Shown here: positions 33,429 to 42,406 of the stretch, piece after piece
Position numbering within the stretch: position 1 is the first letter of the stretch
How the letters are laid out: each line of letters opens with the position of its first letter
From: Cytophagales bacterium
GTDB taxonomy: Bacteria; Bacteroidota; Bacteroidia; Cytophagales; Thermoflexibacteraceae
Direction: 5' to 3'
Length of the DNA stretch: 64,000 nt
Assembly (NCBI GenBank): GCA_013299115.1
Contig: JAAFKA010000022.1
Span: 1-64,000 of the forward strand
The notes under the pieces: model-generated
Databases searched by the model: none
What the model saw: the letters and a program-made list of their open reading frames with translations, nothing else
Told to the model about the DNA's origin: nothing
Made by a program: the position numbers and the translations under genes

Positions 33429-35291
33429 ATGAGTAGTGCTAACATAATAAAAAAATCATTTCTTGTTGCCTTGTTCTCTGTAGGTTGTTGGTTGCCCTTG
33501 CAAGCCCAAACTTCGCAAGAAACCTCTACGGCAGAAACCAATGCTACCAAACAGGCAGCCAAAGACAGCACTGAAAAGGTCTATCAAAATGCAAAAATTT
33601 CGTTAGATTCTTTGCTGATAGAAAAAAACTACCAACAGGCGTTGAACTTGTTTTTAGACTATTGCGACTACCTACACCCCCTCCAATTTGACCAACTCCA
33701 AGAAATTGCCGTTGCAGAAGCACAAGAGGAATTGCTCAAAGACAGCCACCTCTACACACCCGACTCTACTTCGCTGCTGCTCAACGACCACGACATCGCC
33801 TACGATTTTGCACCTTACGTAACAGATGAGGTGATTGCAGAAAGATTGGCAGCCATGAACACCACCATTCCCATGACTTTTAACCGTGATATTCGCGGGT
33901 TTATAGACTATTTTACAGTACGGAGGCGGAGTTATACACAAACCATGTTGGCTCGCAAAAACTTGTATTTTCCTATTTTTGAGAAATATTTAACCGAATT
34001 TAATCTGCCCGACGAACTAAAATATTTGTCTATTGTAGAGTCTGCCCTCAAACCTACTGCCGTTTCACGTGCAGGGGCTTGCGGTCTGTGGCAATTTATG
34101 CCCGCCACAGGCAAACATTTGGGCTTGCGACAAGACCAATACATAGACGAAAGAATGAACCCTGAAAAAGCTACCATTGCAGCCTGCAAATACCTTACTT
34201 GGCTTTATAATTTCTTTGGGCAAGACTGGGAATTGGCTTTGGCTGCTTACAACTGCGGCCCTGGCACCGTGCAACGTGCCATTCGCAAGGCTGGAGGTAG
34301 AACCAATTTTTGGGAAATTTATAGATTTTTGCCTGCCGAAACAAGGGCTTATGTGCCTATGTTTGTGGCGGTTACGTATAGCATGACCCATGCAGAAGAA
34401 CATAATATTATTCAAAATCAACCCAACTACCCAATAGAATACGAAACAGTCATCATAAACAAGTACGTCAATTTGAAAGAGTTGGCAGACAAACTGCAAG
34501 TGTGCTTAGACGATTTGATGGAACTCAACCCTGAGTTTAAAAAGAAAATAATTCCCTCAAATTATAAAAGTTATGCCCTGAAAATTCCTGCTGAAAGAAG
34601 TCAATATTTTTGGGAAAATCAAGAATATGTCTTGGCGTCCTCCAAAAATGATTGGAAGTATGAGGCAAAAATGGTCTTGAAAGAAAAAAACAGGAAAGAC
34701 CGTTATGCTAAAATGAAGGCACTGAAAGAGAAGAAAGAAAAATTGCAGGCACAAGAGGAAAATAACAAAATAGCCAAACGCCACACCATTCAAAGAGGAG
34801 AATCGTTGAGTGAAATAGCCGACCAATATAGCGTATCTGTAGCCCAATTGATGGCTTGGAACAAACTAAAAAGCCACCAAATCAAGAGTGGAAAGGCGTT
34901 GGTAGTGAAACCCGCAGGGCATCACAAACCTGTAACTGTTTTGCATGGCGATGGGCAAATAGCTGGCAAAGAAAAAATAAACTTGCACCCCGAAACGTCT
35001 GGCAAAAGCAAAAAAGAAGCAATGACCGACGAAGTTGCTACAACCAAAAGCAAAAAAGGCAAGCAAAAAAATAGGCGAAACGCAGAAAATCAAACCTCTG
35101 CACAAACCACAACACAAACGACTGTACCGACTGTGCAGCCCACCGCAACAGGTACTACGCACACGATTAAGTCGGGTGAGTCGTTGTGGATAATTGCAAA
35201 TAAATACAAGACAACCATTGCCACTATTCGCCAACTCAACGGACTGAAATCAGATAAATTGAGTGTGGGGCAAAGATTAGTGGTAAAATAA
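33429..35291 (+). CDS. Lytic murein transglycosylase with two LysM repeats (MltD type)
   Basis: This periplasmic enzyme cleaves peptidoglycan glycan strands. Signal peptide residues 1-27 (VALFSVGCWLPLQAQ) are followed by an SLT domain with catalytic Glu in SIVESALKPTAVSRAGACGL, GLWQFMPATGK and LAAYNCGPGTV. LysM repeats occur near residue 455 (HTIQRGESLSEIADQYSVSV) and at the C-terminus (HTIKSGESLWIIANKYKTTI), separated by a basic, Thr/Gln-rich linker. Domain order and length fit MltD. The second Uma2 gene starts 13 bp downstream. Confidence 0.93.
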   Translation: MSSANIIKKSFLVALFSVGCWLPLQAQTSQETSTAETNATKQAAKDSTEKVYQNAKISLDSLLIEKNYQQALNLFLDYCDYLHPLQFDQLQEIAVAEAQEELLKDSHLYTPDSTSLLLNDHDIAYDFAPYVTDEVIAERLAAMNTTIPMTFNRDIRGFIDYFTVRRRSYTQTMLARKNLYFPIFEKYLTEFNLPDELKYLSIVESALKPTAVSRAGACGLWQFMPATGKHLGLRQDQYIDERMNPEKATIAACKYLTWLYNFFGQDWELALAAYNCGPGTVQRAIRKAGGRTNFWEIYRFLPAETRAYVPMFVAVTYSMTHAEEHNIIQNQPNYPIEYETVIINKYVNLKELADKLQVCLDDLMELNPEFKKKIIPSNYKSYALKIPAERSQYFWENQEYVLASSKNDWKYEAKMVLKEKNRKDRYAKMKALKEKKEKLQAQEENNKIAKRHTIQRGESLSEIADQYSVSVAQLMAWNKLKSHQIKSGKALVVKPAGHHKPVTVLHGDGQIAGKEKINLHPETSGKSKKEAMTDEVATTKSKKGKQKNRRNAENQTSAQTTTQTTVPTVQPTATGTTHTIKSGESLWIIANKYKTTIATIRQLNGLKSDKLSVGQRLVVK

Positions 35292-35304
35292 AAACCAAAA
35301 ATTT

Positions 35305-35934
35305 ATGCAAGCAACCAAAATCTATACAGCCGAACAGTTCCACTTTGCGAGAGAAGTGGCAGGCAACTTCTTTGAGCAAAACGAGGGTTATATTGTGTGG
35401 AGGCAAACAGGGCAAGCAGTGGAGGAGGAAATTTTGGAAGCAATTTTTAACAACAAAGAAGTAAACATAGCCTACATGACAACCAAAGAACACGCAGATA
35501 TTATTTTGAACCTTAATGACAATTTATCAAGCATCGATAAAAAACAGTTTTGCGTTTATATACAAGACCCTTGCATCTGTATTATGATTGATGGCATGAG
35601 GTTGCGAGCAAGAATACCAGACGTAACAGTTACGCCACGCCAGAGGTTGCGAAACGACTTTGGAGAAGTGCTTAATCCTTTGGTAATTTTTGAAGTTATT
35701 TCGCCAACTTCGGTAAAAACAGATTATGTAGAAAAATTAACGGAATACAAATATTTGGAAAGTTTACAAGATTATATAGTAGTGGAGCAAAAAGAAGTAA
35801 AGGTTACGCACCACCAACGCCTAACCGCAAACGAATGGATAGCAAAAACTTATACCAATAGGAATGACGTAATGAGTATTGCAACAGTGCAGGCTACTTT
35901 GCATCTGGCTGCAATTTATGAAAATGTGCTGTAA
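35305..35934 (+). CDS. Uma2-family protein, paralog 2
   Basis: The 209-residue protein matches the 30511-31152 product over its full length, with ARIPDVTVTP, LVIFEVISPTSVKTDYVEKL and QDYIVVEQKEVKV. The paralog pair differs most in the N-terminal third and at the C-terminus. A gcacgcagata palindrome copy begins 6 bp after its stop, as is seen near the other paralog. Nuclease activity is assumed from the fold only. Confidence 0.85.
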   Translation: MQATKIYTAEQFHFAREVAGNFFEQNEGYIVWRQTGQAVEEEILEAIFNNKEVNIAYMTTKEHADIILNLNDNLSSIDKKQFCVYIQDPCICIMIDGMRLRARIPDVTVTPRQRLRNDFGEVLNPLVIFEVISPTSVKTDYVEKLTEYKYLESLQDYIVVEQKEVKVTHHQRLTANEWIAKTYTNRNDVMSIATVQATLHLAAIYENVL

Positions 35935-35940
35935 TTTAGA

Positions 35941-36033
35941 CTTAGCACACAGATAATACTGATTAAGCTGATTTTACGGATAGAAAATTTAAAAATCAGT
36001 GTTTTATCTATAAAATCTGCGTTAGCTGCGTGC
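35941..36033. repeat. Dispersed palindrome (gcacgcagataacactg class), copy 3
   Basis: cttagcacacagataatact and the closing ctgcgttagctgcgtgc are degenerate arms. It lies between Uma2 paralog 2 and kdsA. Confidence 0.75.
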
Positions 36034-36102
36034 ATTCTACATATAGTTTTCTAATTAAATAAGACAATTCAAAACTAAACATTCAAAATTCAAAATTAAA
36101 CT

Positions 36103-36945
36103 GTGTCAATAACAAAAAAAATTGTCCACGTAGGCAATATTCCTTGCGGGGCAGATAAACTGTTTTTAATTTCAGGTCCCTGCGTAATAGAGGACGAAAC
36201 GACGATGATGAAAACTGCCGAAATGCTAAAAGAAATTTCGCAGCGAATGAAAATAGATATTATTTTCAAATCATCTTTTCAGAAAGACAACCGCAGCACC
36301 TTGCAATTTTATCAAGGACCTGGCTTAGAAGAAGGTTTGAAACTATTGCAAAAGATAAAAAAAGACTTTGGTTTCACTATTTTGTCCGACATTCACTATC
36401 CTGAACAGGCAAAACCTGCTGCCGAAGTGCTTGACGTGATACAAATTCCTGCCTACCTCTGTATGCAAACCGTCTTGGTAACAGAAGCAGCCAAAACGGG
36501 CAAAGTTATCAATATCAAACATGGTCAGTTTCTTGCTCCTGAAAATATGGCAAAACCAGCCCAGAAATGCAAAGATGTGGGCAATGACCAAATTATTTTG
36601 ACCGAAAGAGGTTATACAATGGGGTACAACGACCTTATAGTCGACCCTCGCAGTTTTTATCACCTCAACCAAACAGGCTACCCTGTTGTGTTTGACGTTA
36701 CGCACTCCATTCGCAAGTATGGTATTCCCAGTGCTGACCCCAATGGCGGGGCAAGGCAATTTTTGCCTGTGCTTTCGCGTGCAGGTGTGGCAGCAGGTGT
36801 AGATGGTTTGTTTGTAGAAACTCACCCCGAACCTGCCAGAGCTTTGTGTGATGCAGCCAGCCAACTTTGTGTCTATGATTTGGAGGAGTTTTTGAAACCT
36901 CTGTTAGAGTTGCACGCAGTAGAGGTAAAGTATAGACAAAAGTAA
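36103..36945 (+). CDS. kdsA: 3-deoxy-8-phosphooctulonate synthase
   Basis: KdsA condenses arabinose 5-phosphate with phosphoenolpyruvate for Kdo and lipopolysaccharide synthesis. The 280-residue sequence shows FLISGPCVIEDE, SSFQKDNRSTLQFYQGPG, the block TERGYTMGYNDLIVDPRSF and the C-terminal RAGVAAGVDGLFVETHPEP. The start is a GTG at 36103, chosen because the following residues fit the family. No other Kdo gene is adjacent. Confidence 0.95.
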   Translation: MSITKKIVHVGNIPCGADKLFLISGPCVIEDETTMMKTAEMLKEISQRMKIDIIFKSSFQKDNRSTLQFYQGPGLEEGLKLLQKIKKDFGFTILSDIHYPEQAKPAAEVLDVIQIPAYLCMQTVLVTEAAKTGKVINIKHGQFLAPENMAKPAQKCKDVGNDQIILTERGYTMGYNDLIVDPRSFYHLNQTGYPVVFDVTHSIRKYGIPSADPNGGARQFLPVLSRAGVAAGVDGLFVETHPEPARALCDAASQLCVYDLEEFLKPLLELHAVEVKYRQK

Positions 36946-37062
36946 ATTATTGGTAGGGTAGGAGAGGGGAGGTATGAGATATAAAATTAAGTAATTGACT
37001 ACCAGTTATTTAATTTTGTATTTTAAACATAATCTTTCCTATCTTACACTTACAACAGTGGG

Positions 37063-37581
37063 TTAAAATTTTATATAAGTTTTTAACCAATCGCCAGCCC
37101 AATAGACAGTTAGGGTAAGTACAAAACCCCATAAGCAAGCACTAAGTAGCATAAAAAGCAAAATTCGTTTGGTTTTTTCGCCTATACTTACTGTAATCAA
37201 ACTACCACCTATTGGTGTGAGAATCAGGGGTGTAAGGAAAGCAATGCCTGCCAAGCCATATTTTTTCCAAACCCGTACTATCATACGTTTGCGAGGAGTA
37301 AATCTTTTTTGGTCTTTGCCAAAAGTTTCAATTAGAAAATTTCGCATGGGTGTACCTAAACCCAATACAATGCTTACTGACAACATCATGCCTACCACTG
37401 TGCAGCCAAAAGTTTCCCATACCGCTAGTCCTTGCAAAAAACCAGTAGTAGGTCCCAGAATAAACTTTACCATTGCACCTCCCACTACTGCAAGGTATTT
37501 GAAAAAAATATGAGCTAGCATAGGCAAATTATTTTTGAGTCGTTGTATATTCGCAAACCCTACCACTTGCAAAGTAAACAT
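37063..37581 (-). CDS. Small multidrug-export-like membrane protein
   Basis: The 172-residue protein has three or four hydrophobic helices (for example FGCTVVGMMLSVSIVLGLG and ILLFMLLSACLWGFVLTLTV) and the conserved-looking LTPLILTPIGGSLI. It resembles the poorly characterised small multi-drug export family (PF06695), but this is a pattern judgement. It overlaps no neighbour and runs convergent with kdsA. Confidence 0.6.
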   Translation of the reverse strand: MFTLQVVGFANIQRLKNNLPMLAHIFFKYLAVVGGAMVKFILGPTTGFLQGLAVWETFGCTVVGMMLSVSIVLGLGTPMRNFLIETFGKDQKRFTPRKRMIVRVWKKYGLAGIAFLTPLILTPIGGSLITVSIGEKTKRILLFMLLSACLWGFVLTLTVYWAGDWLKTYIKF

Positions 37582-37619
37582 TTATAATTTTACCAAATAC
37601 TTTTTAATCAATAATTTTG

Positions 37620-38348
37620 ATGAAAATAGCTCTCATTGGTTATGGCAAAATGGGCAAAGCCATAGAAACCATAGCCCTTAGTCGCCAGCACAGCATCAGT
37701 AACCGTATTAGCCAAGCCAATTTGCCTGAAATGGAAGGATTGAATCCGCAAAATACAGATGTAGCTATAGAGTTTACTCAACCTGAAGCTGCTTTTTACA
37801 ATAGTAAAGTTTTGATTGCTAATAAAGTACCTGTGGTTTGTGGTACAACAGGCTGGTTAGACAATTTGCCTACTATCGAGCAGTTGTGCTTGCAACAGCA
37901 AACGGCTTTTCTCCATGCCTCTAATTTTAGTATTGGGGTCAATATTTTGTTTAAAGTCAATCAAATATTAGCAAAACTGATGGCTAACCAACCGCAATAT
38001 GCTGTAACAATGGAGGAAATTCATCATACACAAAAGAAAGACGCCCCAAGTGGCACAGCCTTAGTGCTTGCCCAAAGTATTTTGGCAGAATTACCACACA
38101 AAAAAAATTGGATTTTAGCAACCGACCAAGCAGCAAAACCAGAAGACCTGCCGATAACTGCCTTGCGTCTGCCCGATGTACCAGGTACACATACCATTAG
38201 CTACACTTCACCCCAAGATACTATCATTCTGACTCACGAGGCACATAACCGAATAGGTTTTGCATTGGGGGCTGTGTTAGCAGCTGAATGGTTGGCTACC
38301 AAAAAGGGCGTATTTACTATGGCAGATGTATTGGGGTTAGGTAAGTAG
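37620..38348 (+). CDS. dapB: 4-hydroxy-tetrahydrodipicolinate reductase
   Basis: DapB reduces the dihydrodipicolinate precursor in lysine and meso-diaminopimelate synthesis. The 242-residue protein has the Rossmann loop IALIGYGKMGKAIE, the VEFTQPE and VVCGTTGW segments and EIHHTQKKDAPSGTALVLAQ, the conserved catalytic HH...KKDAPSGT block. ATG at 37620 follows a possible TTG. The downstream strand carries only gene remnants. Confidence 0.95.
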   Translation: MKIALIGYGKMGKAIETIALSRQHSISNRISQANLPEMEGLNPQNTDVAIEFTQPEAAFYNSKVLIANKVPVVCGTTGWLDNLPTIEQLCLQQQTAFLHASNFSIGVNILFKVNQILAKLMANQPQYAVTMEEIHHTQKKDAPSGTALVLAQSILAELPHKKNWILATDQAAKPEDLPITALRLPDVPGTHTISYTSPQDTIILTHEAHNRIGFALGAVLAAEWLATKKGVFTMADVLGLGK

Positions 38349-38357
38349 TAGTATTAC

Positions 38358-38540
38358 TTATAGTTGTGTTTTGAGCCAATTTGCAACAGCTTGGTTAAAT
38401 AATATAAAACCATTGTCCCATAAATGACAATCATCACCAAAAGCATTGCTTGCATTAAGTTCGTTGCCTATGGCAGCCGAAACATCGTAAGAAGGCATTT
38501 GTGGAGTTTTCCATTGAGCCAATAAAGTACGTTTTTCCTA
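38358..38540 (-). pseudogene. 3' remnant of an SGNH-hydrolase-like gene
   Basis: The minus strand reads LAQWKTPQMPSYDVSAAIGN, then DDCHLWDNGFILFNQAVANW and a stop at 38358. A Cys-His-Leu element followed by a helix is typical of the C-terminal Asp-His region of SGNH/GDSL hydrolases. No start exists. Further upstream (to about 38640) is another open piece in a different frame (LTLEQIEKLRAETNLGIKFE) of unknown origin. Confidence 0.5.
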
Positions 38541-38649
38541 AATTTCGTTTCAAACTTGATTCCAAGGTTTGTTTCGGCTCTTAGTTTTTCAATTTGTTCA
38601 AGAGTTAGACTTGTGTATTTTGCTATTTTTTATAGAAAATAATATAAAT

Positions 38650-38733
38650 TGCACACAGATAACGCAGATGATACGGATTTTATACAGATTTTTTATCCGT
38701 TTTTTATCTGCAAAATCAGTGTTATCTGTATGC
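38650..38733. repeat. Dispersed palindrome (gcacgcagataacactg class), copy 4
   Basis: gcacacagataacgcagatg and the closing gtgttatctgtatgc are the arms. It lies 14 bp before the pyruvate dehydrogenase E2 stop codon, between convergent units. Confidence 0.8.
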
Positions 38734-38746
38734 CAAAAAGTTTTTT

Positions 38747-40411
38747 TTACACCAAAATCCTAATAGGGTCTTCGAGCAAAGATTTGAGGGTTTGCAAGAA
38801 AGCTGCCCCTGTTGCCCCGTCCACCACGCGGTGGTCGCAAGAGAGGGTTACTTTCATCACATTGCCCACTACAATTTGTCCGTTTTTGACGATTGGCGTT
38901 TCTTTTATTGCCCCTACTGCCAAAATACAAGCATCAGGTGGATTGATAATTGCCGTAAATTCTTCTATGCCGAACATACCTAAGTTGCTGATAGAGAAGG
39001 TATTACCTTCCCAGTCAGAAGGTTGCAATTTTTTGGATTTTGCCTTGCCTCCCAATTCTTTTACTTCGGCTGCTATCTGCGACAGAGATTTGGTATCTGC
39101 AAAACGAACAACAGGCACTAACAAACCTTCTTCTACGGCTACGGCTACGCCTATGTGTACGTGGTCGTTGTAACGGATTTTGTCGCCCAACCAAGACGAA
39201 TTAACAGCAGGGTGTTTACGCAAAGCTACGGCAGATGCCTTTAATACCATGTCGTTGAAAGACAATTTGACAGGCGAAATTTCGTTCATACTTGTTCGGG
39301 CTGCTATTGCCTTGTCCATGTTTATCTCCATAGTCAAGAAAAAGTGCGGTGCCGTAAACAAACTTTCGCTAAGTCTGCGGGCTATCACTTTACGCATCTG
39401 CGAAACAGGCACTTCTGTATAGTGTTCTTTGCCCACTTGTGGTGCAGCAACCGAAACAGTCGGGCTTGTTGTGCTTGTTTTGGCTGTTTCTTTTGCAGGT
39501 TGGTAGGTTTCTATATCTCTTTTCACTATTCTACCAGCCTCGCCTGACCCTGCTATTTGGCTGATGTCTAAGCCTTTTGCCTTTGCCAAACTTTTGGCAA
39601 GGGGAGAGGCTTTTACTCTGCCCTCATGCGTGGTAGTAGGCGTATGGGTGCTGGCGTGAGTAGTAGCAGCCGTTGTTGCGGTAACGGGGGCTGAGGTTTG
39701 GTTAGTAGCTTTTTGCTCTGGTGTGGGAGTCTGTACTGTGGGGGCAGCAACTTGTGTAGTCGGTGCTTTGAGCAACTGCTGATAGTCTGCTCCTGCCTCG
39801 CCTATGATAGCAATGATGCCATCGATGGCTACGGCTTTGCCTGCCTCCGCACCTATGTATAACAAAACGCCATTTTCATAACTTTCGAGTTCCATAGTGG
39901 CTTTGTCCGTTTCCACCTCTGCCAATACATCGCCACTTTTTACTTTGTCGCCCACTTTTTTTAGCCATTTGGCTATAACCCCTTCGGTCATGGTATCACT
40001 CATTTTGGGCATCAAAACGGTGGTAGCTTTCACGTTGGGCAGGGCTGCAACAGGCGAAGTGCTACCAACCACCGCAGGAGTTTCTACTTTGGGGGTAGGA
40101 GATTCTACTGTGGGGGTAGCTACCGCAGCACCGCCACCATTGATAGTAGCCAATAAACTTTCTATATTTTCGCCAGCTTTGCCTATAATAGCCATTACGC
40201 CATCTACGGGTACGGCTTGTTTTTCGGCAACGCCTATGTGTAGCAATACGCCGTCTTGGTAAGACTCCAACTCCATAGTGGCTTTGTCGGTTTCGACCTC
40301 TGCCAATACATCTCCACTTTTTACTTTGTCGCCCACTTTTTTGAGCCATTTGGCAATGACACCTTCGGTCATGGTATCACTCATTTTGGGCATTCTGATG
40401 ATTTCTGCCAT
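38747..40411 (-). CDS. pdhC: Pyruvate dehydrogenase E2 (dihydrolipoamide acetyltransferase)
   Basis: The 554-residue protein has two tandem lipoyl domains (residues about 3-78 and 132-207, each with ETDKATMELESY around the lipoyl Lys), Ala/Thr/Pro-rich linkers, an E1/E3-binding domain (VKASPLAKSLAKAKGLDI, GSGEAGRIVKRDI) and a catalytic core ending LSCDHRVVDGATGAAF, where His and Asp act in acetyl transfer. The two lipoyl domains are also near-identical in DNA, a recent duplication or gene conversion. Assignment to pyruvate rather than another 2-oxoacid rests on the linker and core style. Confidence 0.92.
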   Translation of the reverse strand: MAEIIRMPKMSDTMTEGVIAKWLKKVGDKVKSGDVLAEVETDKATMELESYQDGVLLHIGVAEKQAVPVDGVMAIIGKAGENIESLLATINGGGAAVATPTVESPTPKVETPAVVGSTSPVAALPNVKATTVLMPKMSDTMTEGVIAKWLKKVGDKVKSGDVLAEVETDKATMELESYENGVLLYIGAEAGKAVAIDGIIAIIGEAGADYQQLLKAPTTQVAAPTVQTPTPEQKATNQTSAPVTATTAATTHASTHTPTTTHEGRVKASPLAKSLAKAKGLDISQIAGSGEAGRIVKRDIETYQPAKETAKTSTTSPTVSVAAPQVGKEHYTEVPVSQMRKVIARRLSESLFTAPHFFLTMEINMDKAIAARTSMNEISPVKLSFNDMVLKASAVALRKHPAVNSSWLGDKIRYNDHVHIGVAVAVEEGLLVPVVRFADTKSLSQIAAEVKELGGKAKSKKLQPSDWEGNTFSISNLGMFGIEEFTAIINPPDACILAVGAIKETPIVKNGQIVVGNVMKVTLSCDHRVVDGATGAAFLQTLKSLLEDPIRILV

Positions 40412-40531
40412 TCTTCTATCTTATTTGTGTGGTTATGATTGTTCGCAACTGAAAATTTTGATTCTACCAAAGTAAAGAAATTATTGCTATAAAATCCTAA
40501 TTTCTGAATAAATTCTTTTTTAAAGTCATTA

Positions 40532-40621
40532 CGATTGTCAAGCTACAAAAGTACAGGGTTGCCTGAACCATTGCCAAAGAGTACGATTGTCAAGGTGAGA
40601 AAAAGTACCATTGCCAACGTA
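40532..40621. repeat. Dispersed palindrome (gacaatcgta / accattgcca class), copy 1
   Basis: cgattgtcaag and its second occurrence at 40583, plus accattgcca motifs, are separated by short spacers. It matches the arms of the perfect copy at 61833-61922. Confidence 0.65.
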
Positions 40622-40769
40622 ATAATCACAAAAAGAATGACCTTAATTAAATCTTAGAAACTCCAAAAACAACCTAATCACAATCTAAGTGCAAAAATTC
40701 AACTTTTGTTTTTTATCACGTTACCTTTGTAAAGTATTAGTACGGAATACAAGTTGTGTACTACTTACC

Positions 40770-40984
40770 GTAGAACGGACTTCAGTCCGTTTTTTGGGAG
40801 TTTGCAACAAAAAATACGTTTTTAGTTCAAACCTGATTTTGAGGCATAAAAAAACGGACTAAAGTCCGTACTTGCTGTAGAACAGACTTCAGTCCGTTTT
40901 TTGGGAGTTTGCAACAAAAAATACGTTTTTAGTTCAAACCTGATTGTGAGGCACAAAAAAAACGGACTAAAGTCCGTTCTACAG
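40770..40984. repeat. Two tandem gaacggac palindromes
   Basis: Two units (40770-40871 and 40876-40984), about 90% alike, each start with gtagaac(g/a)gacttcagtc and end with acggactaaagtccgt. Between the arms both hold ttgggagtttgcaacaaaaa and a further 35 bases in common. The tandem arrangement points to local duplication of one element. Confidence 0.88.
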
Positions 40985-41028
40985 ATAATATTTGTTCATT
41001 CTTAAAAACTTTAAATATAAAAATCGTC

Positions 41029-42111
41029 ATGAAAACATTTGCTTTACTTTTCGCCTTCTGCCTTGCCCTTGGTTTCACAAGCTGCAAACACCACGAAGAA
41101 GAAAAAACAGTGAAAAATAATTTTTTGGCTACCAGCCCTGTAAAAATGGATACAGCCTTGATAAAAAATTATGTGTGTCAAATCCGTTCTATCAACCACA
41201 TAGAAGTTAGGGCTCTGGAAAAAGGTTATTTGCAAGAATTTTTTGTGGACGAAGGACAACCTGTAAAAAAAGGACAAGTGTTGTTTCAAATTGTGCCTTT
41301 GTTGTACCAAGCCGAAGCAAACAAAGCAGCAGCCGAAGCCAAATTTGCCGAAATTGAGTACCGTAACACCAAAAGATTGGCAGACAGCGGCATTGTAGCC
41401 CCTAACGAATTGGCTTTGTCAAGTGCAAAACTCGAAAAAGCAAAAGCTGAATTACAACTTATGCAAGTGCATTTGGGTTTTACCAAAATTGTTGCACCTT
41501 TTGACGGCATCATGGGACGTTTGCACGTGAGAAAAGGTAGTTTGTTAGACGAGGGTGATTTATTGACTACCTTGTCGGACAACAGCACCATGTGGGTTTA
41601 CTTCAATATGCCTGAACACGAATACATCACCTACCAAACCAACGCCAAAGGCACGAACCGCAGTACAGTGGGTTTGAGAATGGCAAACAACCAAATTTTT
41701 GACAACCCAGGCAAAATCGAGGTCATTGAGGCAGATTTTAACAACGAAACAGGTAACATTGCTTTCAGGGCTGCGTTTCCAAATCCCGACAGATTGCTTA
41801 GACACGGGGCAACAGGCAATATTATTATGACTGTTCCTGTTCCAAATGCTTTGCTTATTCCTCAAAAAGCTACTTTCGAAATCTTAGACAAAAAATTTGT
41901 GTTTGTGATAGACAAAAACAATGCAATCAAAACAAGAGAAATTACGATTGGTGCGGAGTTGGAAGACCTCTATGTAGTCAGTGAAGGATTGCAAAGCACC
42001 GACAACATTCTGCTCGAAGGATTGCGTAAAGTGAAAGAAAATGATGTGATAGCCTACACTCACGAAAAATCAAAAGACGTGATAGCCAACCTAAAAGTGT
42101 ATGTAGAGTAA
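41029..42111 (+). CDS. RND efflux membrane-fusion protein (AcrA/MexA type)
   Basis: The 360-residue lipoprotein (lipobox LALGFTSC, Cys19) has the barrel-sandwich halves EVRALEKGYLQEFFVDEGQP and APFDGIMGRLHVRKGSLLDE on either side of a helical hairpin, then a beta-barrel domain and a membrane-proximal segment ending near VENDVIAY. It links the inner-membrane pump (42407-45577) to the outer-membrane channel (45743-47182). The three genes are in order on one strand but are separated by palindromic repeats that may lower read-through. Confidence 0.93.
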   Translation: MKTFALLFAFCLALGFTSCKHHEEEKTVKNNFLATSPVKMDTALIKNYVCQIRSINHIEVRALEKGYLQEFFVDEGQPVKKGQVLFQIVPLLYQAEANKAAAEAKFAEIEYRNTKRLADSGIVAPNELALSSAKLEKAKAELQLMQVHLGFTKIVAPFDGIMGRLHVRKGSLLDEGDLLTTLSDNSTMWVYFNMPEHEYITYQTNAKGTNRSTVGLRMANNQIFDNPGKIEVIEADFNNETGNIAFRAAFPNPDRLLRHGATGNIIMTVPVPNALLIPQKATFEILDKKFVFVIDKNNAIKTREITIGAELEDLYVVSEGLQSTDNILLEGLRKVKENDVIAYTHEKSKDVIANLKVYVE

Positions 42112-42118
42112 CTTCTTG

Positions 42119-42160
42119 CTACGTTGTCAATGGTGCTTTTCGCACCTTGACAATCGTAGT
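42119..42160. repeat. Dispersed palindrome (gacaatcgta class), copy 2
   Basis: acgttgtcaatggtgctttt, then cgcaccttgacaatcgt, is a shorter copy of the family seen at 61833-61922. Confidence 0.65.
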
Positions 42161-42249
42161 TTTTTGCCTAATTCAATAAAGAAACATTCTAACCATTGCC
42201 ATTTTCTCCCCAAAAAAGAGAAGTTGGCGGTGCTTTGCCAAAAAATATT

Positions 42250-42376
42250 ACCCCACCCCCTGCCCCTCCCCTTCTGGGAGGGGAGTAAAAAACTCTCAAA
42301 GAGAGTTTTTTACGAAAGTTACCTGCGAAGCAAGTAAAAAAACTCCCCTCCCAGAAGGGGAGGGGCAGGGGGTGGG
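42250..42376. repeat. Intergenic class B G/C-rich palindrome
   Basis: ccccaccccctgcccctccc and complement form long arms around a loop with a secondary palindrome (aactctcaaagagagttt). The arms equal those of the in-frame element at 4737-4842. This copy lies 31 bp before the pump start. Confidence 0.88.
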
Positions 42377-42406
42377 TTACAAATTCAAAATTAAAAAACT
42401 AACAAA

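Larger units (their letters stand above)
40412..41028. other. 617-bp gene-free region with three palindromes
   Basis: It contains the E2 promoter area, the gacaatcgta repeat (40532-40621) and a tandem pair of gaacggac elements (40770-40984), then the AcrA-like gene. No coding sequence was seen. Confidence 0.6.
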
